Below are positions 61,387-64,000 of a stretch of DNA of 64,000 nucleotides, in pieces. Each line of letters begins with the position of its first letter. Positions within the stretch are counted from its first letter, which is position 1. Position numbers and translations under genes: made by a program. Below the pieces are notes generated by a model, which saw only the letters and a program-made list of their open reading frames with translations, had not been told where the DNA came from and searched no databases. This stretch comes from JABGQS01 sp963674545 (GTDB lineage: Bacteria > Bacillota > Clostridia > Christensenellales > SZUA-584), in contig CAXXFB010000001.1 of assembly GCA_963674545.2 (NCBI GenBank), positions 744,001 through 808,000 of the forward strand. The letters run 5' to 3'.

Positions 61387-61462
61387 TGGTGACCCATCGG
61401 CGATTCGAACGCCGGACACCTTGATTAAAAGTCAAGTGCTCTACCTACTGAGCTAATGGGTC
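61387..61462 (-). tRNA. tRNA-Lys (UUU)
   Basis: A 76-base cloverleaf on the minus strand. Acceptor GACCCAT pairs with ATGGGTC, D-arm contains TAGCTCAGTAGG, anticodon stem CTTGA/TCAAG flanks TTT, T-arm GGCGTTCGAATCGCC, discriminator A and an encoded CCA end at 61387-61389. Last gene of the four-tRNA operon. Confidence 0.95.
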
Positions 61463-61521
61463 ATATTAAGTTTGCTGCCGGTCTGCAGTTAAAAAAGCAT
61501 TTTACCAAATTGCTAAGCAGA

Positions 61522-61596
61522 TGGCTGGGGTGGCAGGATTTGAACCTGCGAATACAGGAGTCAAAGTCCTGTGCCTTACCGCTTGGCGACACCCCA
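61522..61596 (-). tRNA. tRNA-Gln (UUG)
   Basis: A 75-base cloverleaf on the minus strand. Acceptor TGGGGTG pairs with CACCCCA, the anticodon stem CAGGA/TCCTG holds the loop CTTTGAC with anticodon TTG, the T-arm is GCAGGTTCAAATCCTGC, with discriminator G and encoded CCA. Confidence 0.95.
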
Positions 61597-61647
61597 CCGT
61601 TTAACGCCCTAAAAAGTCTGTGCCTTTTCGTGGGTCCCGTACATTAA

Positions 61648-61724
61648 TGGGGTGAGTAGTGGGATTCGAACCCACGGCCTCCAGGGCCACAACCTGGCGC
61701 TCTAACCAACTGAGCTATACCCAC
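61648..61724 (-). tRNA. tRNA-His (GUG)
   Basis: Minus-strand cloverleaf. Acceptor GTGGGTA pairs with TACTCAC (one G-U), the anticodon stem CCAGG/CCTGG encloses anticodon GTG, the T-arm is GTGGGTTCGAATCCCAC, discriminator C and encoded CCA. A G at 61725 provides the extra 5' G typical of histidine tRNAs. Confidence 0.94.
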
Positions 61725-61771
61725 CATGGACTTCCCAAAACCTTTATTAAACGTTTGGGACTCCGGTAAAT

Positions 61772-61848
61772 TGGCGCACCTGCAGGGACTCGAACCCCGG
61801 GCACACGGCTTAGAAGGCCGTTGCTCTATCCTGCTGAGCTACAGGTGC
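61772..61848 (-). tRNA. tRNA-Arg (UCU)
   Basis: Minus-strand cloverleaf of 77 bases. Acceptor GCACCTG pairs with CAGGTGC, the anticodon stem ACGGC/GCCGT holds CTTCTAA with anticodon TCT, the T-arm is CGGGGTTCGAGTCCCTG, discriminator G and encoded CCA. First gene of the tRNA operon. Confidence 0.95.
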
Positions 61849-61896
61849 ACGCTGCCGCCTACGCTCATGCTCAAAATGAGCAACCGACAAGACGGA

Positions 61897-61925
61897 ATTT
61901 TATCACAAGAATCATCCGATGTCAA
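61897..61925 (-). promoter_or_regulatory. promoter of the tRNA operon
   Basis: Minus strand TTGACA (61925-61920), 17-base spacer and TAAAAT (61902-61897), about 50 bases before tRNA-Arg. It is close to consensus, as expected for stable RNA. The leader contains ctcattttgag, a small hairpin. Confidence 0.75.
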
Positions 61926-61999
61926 TAACTCATATTGCCTGCGGCGGTTTTTTCTCCATTATTTCTACTGCACCGGCAAAGGCGAAAAATTCGCCCCTG

Positions 62000-62716
62000 C
62001 TATGCAAGCAAAAATCTTCTCGTTTTAAGTCTTATCTGCAACGTTTGTTCAAGATAATCCATAAGCGCTCCCAGAAGCTTTGCTTCGATACCTCCGGGCA
62101 GCGATATCTCATCAATATCCTTTGGCATAACAGTCTTCATCATTCTCATTGCCGTCAGCAGCCTTGCGTCCACGCTTATTCCTTCCGAACACTTCCTACA
62201 CACAGTACCGCCGTGGCTGACAGAAAACTTTTCTAAGTTATCCGTGCTGCCGCAAAGCACACACTCCTCTGTCTGTGGATATACCCCTTCAATCTGAAGC
62301 AGCCTCTGAACAAAATAACACGCAGCCGTCTTTGGCGATACCACATTCATGTCAATAGCATACATAACGTTTACGACAAGCGCAAACAGCTTCTTAGACT
62401 CGTTTTCTTCCTGTGCCACCTTCTGGACGACTTCAGAAACAAAGCATGCAGCAGCATAAGCTTCATAGTCATCCTGCATATGTCCGAAACTCTTCTTTAT
62501 ATGAACGCCCTTTACGCCGTAGCGTCCGTCCTTTTCATAAAAGCTGTACTCTGCACAGCAGAACTGTCTTGAAGCGCAGAACAGCTTGCTCGTTTGTTTC
62601 TTTGCTCCTCTGACTTTTGCGGACATAAGTCCATAGTCCTGCGTCAGCAGCGTAAGCATACTGTCGTTGTCCTTGAAATCCGCCGTTCTTAAAACCAATG
62701 CTAATGTCTTTCTCAT
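62000..62716 (-). CDS. recO: DNA repair protein RecO
   Basis: A 238-residue recombination mediator that helps load RecA with RecR at single-strand gaps. The N-terminal OB fold begins TLALVLRTADFKDNDSMLTL with the basic VRGAKKQTSKL segment. The zinc site is two CxxC pairs, ECVLCGSTDNLEKF and GTVCRKCSEG. Length is normal. ATG 62716 follows the era stop by two bases with a short agggc ribosome site, so the two are coupled. The cdd-era-recO order is common in Bacillota. Confidence 0.95.
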   Translation of the reverse strand: MRKTLALVLRTADFKDNDSMLTLLTQDYGLMSAKVRGAKKQTSKLFCASRQFCCAEYSFYEKDGRYGVKGVHIKKSFGHMQDDYEAYAAACFVSEVVQKVAQEENESKKLFALVVNVMYAIDMNVVSPKTAACYFVQRLLQIEGVYPQTEECVLCGSTDNLEKFSVSHGGTVCRKCSEGISVDARLLTAMRMMKTVMPKDIDEISLPGGIEAKLLGALMDYLEQTLQIRLKTRRFLLA

Positions 62717-62720
62717 AGCC

Positions 62721-63605
62721 CTACTCGTACCCTAGATCTTTCATTACCCGTCTCGAATCACGCCAGCCAGAGGCCACCTTTACGAACAGTTCAAGATACA
62801 CTTTTCTTCCGAAAAGCATCTCAAGGTCTGCCCTTGCATCGCTGCCGATGTTTCCGAGCATCTTTCCGCCTTTTCCTATTATAATGCCCTTATGGCTGTC
62901 CTTCTCACACAATATCGTAGCGTACACTTCTGTTATTTCCTTGTCCTGTCTCTCGACAACTTTGTCTACGGTCACGCCCACTCCGTGCGGTACTTCCTCT
63001 TTCAGACGCCTTAGCGCTTTCTCCCTTATCATCTCCGCAGCAATCAGCCGTTCAGGCTGATCGGTATACTCGTCCTCCGGATAAAACCTCGGTCCATCCA
63101 CCAGATAACTCTTAAGGGCTTCCATAAGCCCTCTGACGCCTTCTCCTGTCTTCGCAGATATAACATGAACACTTCCCAGCCCCAGCCCGGAAAGCTCCTC
63201 TACGGCTTTGTCTGCCGCTTCCTGCGCAGCTATGTCTGTTTTGTTTACCGCACCGACTACAGGAACGCTGCCCTGAACCAGTTTTTCAACTATCGACCTG
63301 TCCCTCTCTCCTATGCCAAATTTAGCATCACACACGAACAGCACAGCTTCAACGTCCCTTGCACTGTCCATCGCTGTTTTCACCATATATTCACCCAGCT
63401 TGTTCTTTGGCTCGTGCATTCCCGGCGTATCCAGAAACACCATCTGAAAATCCTCACCGCTGACAATCCCGGCTATCCTGTTTCTTGTTGTCTGCGGCTT
63501 TTCAGATACAATCGCTACTTTAGTTCCTACTATATAATTCATCAGCGTAGACTTGCCCACATTCGGGCTGCCTACTATTGCGATAAAAGCATATTTGTGC
63601 GCCAT
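62721..63605 (-). CDS. era: GTPase Era
   Basis: A 294-residue essential GTPase that binds 16S rRNA and assists small-subunit maturation. G motifs: G1 GSPNVGKST, G2 TRNRIAGI, G3 DTPGMHEP, G4 NKTD and G5 ISAKTGEG. The C-terminal KH RNA-binding domain is present (IGKGGKMLGNIGSDARADLE). Length is normal. Its ATG at 63605 shares one base with the stop of cdd (tgatg), showing coupled translation. Confidence 0.97.
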   Translation of the reverse strand: MAHKYAFIAIVGSPNVGKSTLMNYIVGTKVAIVSEKPQTTRNRIAGIVSGEDFQMVFLDTPGMHEPKNKLGEYMVKTAMDSARDVEAVLFVCDAKFGIGERDRSIVEKLVQGSVPVVGAVNKTDIAAQEAADKAVEELSGLGLGSVHVISAKTGEGVRGLMEALKSYLVDGPRFYPEDEYTDQPERLIAAEMIREKALRRLKEEVPHGVGVTVDKVVERQDKEITEVYATILCEKDSHKGIIIGKGGKMLGNIGSDARADLEMLFGRKVYLELFVKVASGWRDSRRVMKDLGYE

Positions 63606-64000
63606 CAGTCCTCCATTTCCTTGCCTGAAAAGAAATTTGGTAAAAGTTCACTTGCCTTGCTCGTTTCGTTTTCCAGTTCACAGTTCGAAGAAATCACGTC
63701 CATATCCGGTGCAAACTCAACAAGCGCCTGTCTGCATACTCCGCACGGATATGTTATATCAGCAGAATCAGAAGTCACAGCTATTGCCTCAAACTCCTTC
63801 TCCCCCTCCGAAACAGCTTTGAACAATGCAGTCCTCTCGGCACAGCACGTAACGCTGTATGCCGCGTTTTCAACGTTACAGCCGGTGTACACCCTGCCGC
63901 TCTTTCCAAGCAGTGCAGCGCCCACCCTGAAGCTTGAGTAAGGCACATATGCATATGCCTTAGCTTCTTTAGCTTTCTTTAATAGTTCCTCGTGTTTCAT
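63605..64000 (-). CDS. cdd: cytidine deaminase
   Basis: A 131-residue zinc enzyme that deaminates cytidine and deoxycytidine in pyrimidine salvage. Motifs: PYSSFRVGAALL, the zinc and catalytic segment CNVENAAYSVTCCAERTALF (Cys and Glu) and YPCGVCRQALVEFA with the other two Cys ligands. The ATG occupies the last three bases of the window (63998-64000), so the ribosome site is not visible, but MKHEELLKKAKEAK is a normal start for the family. Confidence 0.95.
   Translation of the reverse strand: MKHEELLKKAKEAKAYAYVPYSSFRVGAALLGKSGRVYTGCNVENAAYSVTCCAERTALFKAVSEGEKEFEAIAVTSDSADITYPCGVCRQALVEFAPDMDVISSNCELENETSKASELLPNFFSGKEMED

Noticed and set aside
61244..61435. 63-codon minus-strand frame across the tRNA terminator
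   Set aside because: It overlaps tRNA-Lys and its terminator; the translation is a typical by-product of tRNA sequence.

Overview
The window looks like the chromosome of a Gram-positive, low-to-moderate G+C anaerobe of the Clostridia (Bacillota). The evidence is the cdd-era-recO gene order, strong AGGAGG-type ribosome sites, frequent TTG/GTG starts, LacI-controlled sugar operons fed by lipoprotein-dependent ABC importers, and a Wzx/Wzy surface-polysaccharide locus. Genus cannot be decided from the sequence. Nearly every gene is on the minus strand; the one clear plus-strand gene is a LacI-type regulator at 28490-29506.

Region 1 (about 1-31,500) is carbohydrate catabolism. The first block holds xylose isomerase (cut by the window edge), xylulokinase, a LacI regulator, three E/D/H/E-type TIM-barrel sugar isomerase/epimerases, a Gfo/Idh/MocA dehydrogenase, a zinc alcohol dehydrogenase, a mannose-6-phosphate-isomerase-like cupin and a tiny Cys-rich protein. 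The alcohol dehydrogenase and the cupin carry four single-base frameshifts packed into about 530 bases. Next come a second FGGY kinase, two UroD/MtaA-type proteins, a TauE permease, an HD hydrolase and an AEC transporter. The last block is an ABC importer operon (solute-binding lipoprotein, two permeases, two MsmK-type ATPases, YesL) interleaved with two ceramidase-like hydrolases, a FUSC-type membrane protein and a fucose-isomerase-like enzyme, with a divergent LacI regulator. No conventional glycoside hydrolase is visible. An amidohydrolase and lipB follow.

Region 2 (about 31,600-61,060) is a surface-polysaccharide locus, visibly more A+T-rich. Transcription starts near the tRNA side (61 kb) and runs down in coordinates. 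It holds an initiating sugar transferase, seven glycosyltransferases of families 2 and 4 or similar, a Wzy/EpsG polymerase, a Wzx flippase and a Wzz-like chain-length protein. It also holds CapE/CapF/CapG (UDP-N-acetyl-L-fucosamine), a UDP-HexNAc dehydrogenase, and RmlA/RmlB plus a VioA-like aminotransferase (dTDP-4-amino-4,6-dideoxyhexose) with a WecF-like transferase. The distal end is an unusual block of three ATP-grasp ligases, a formyltransferase, a lone DAHP synthase and a Gfo/Idh enzyme. A 38-codon stub of a NeuD/PglD-type acetyltransferase follows. This suggests an N-formylated amino sugar and an unrecognised amide-linked or shikimate-related decoration.

Region 3 (61,060-64,000) is housekeeping: a four-tRNA operon (Arg-UCU, His-GUG, Gln-UUG, Lys-UUU) with its own promoter and terminator, then recO, era and cdd. 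All calls are from reading the sequence and known family motifs; no database search was possible.
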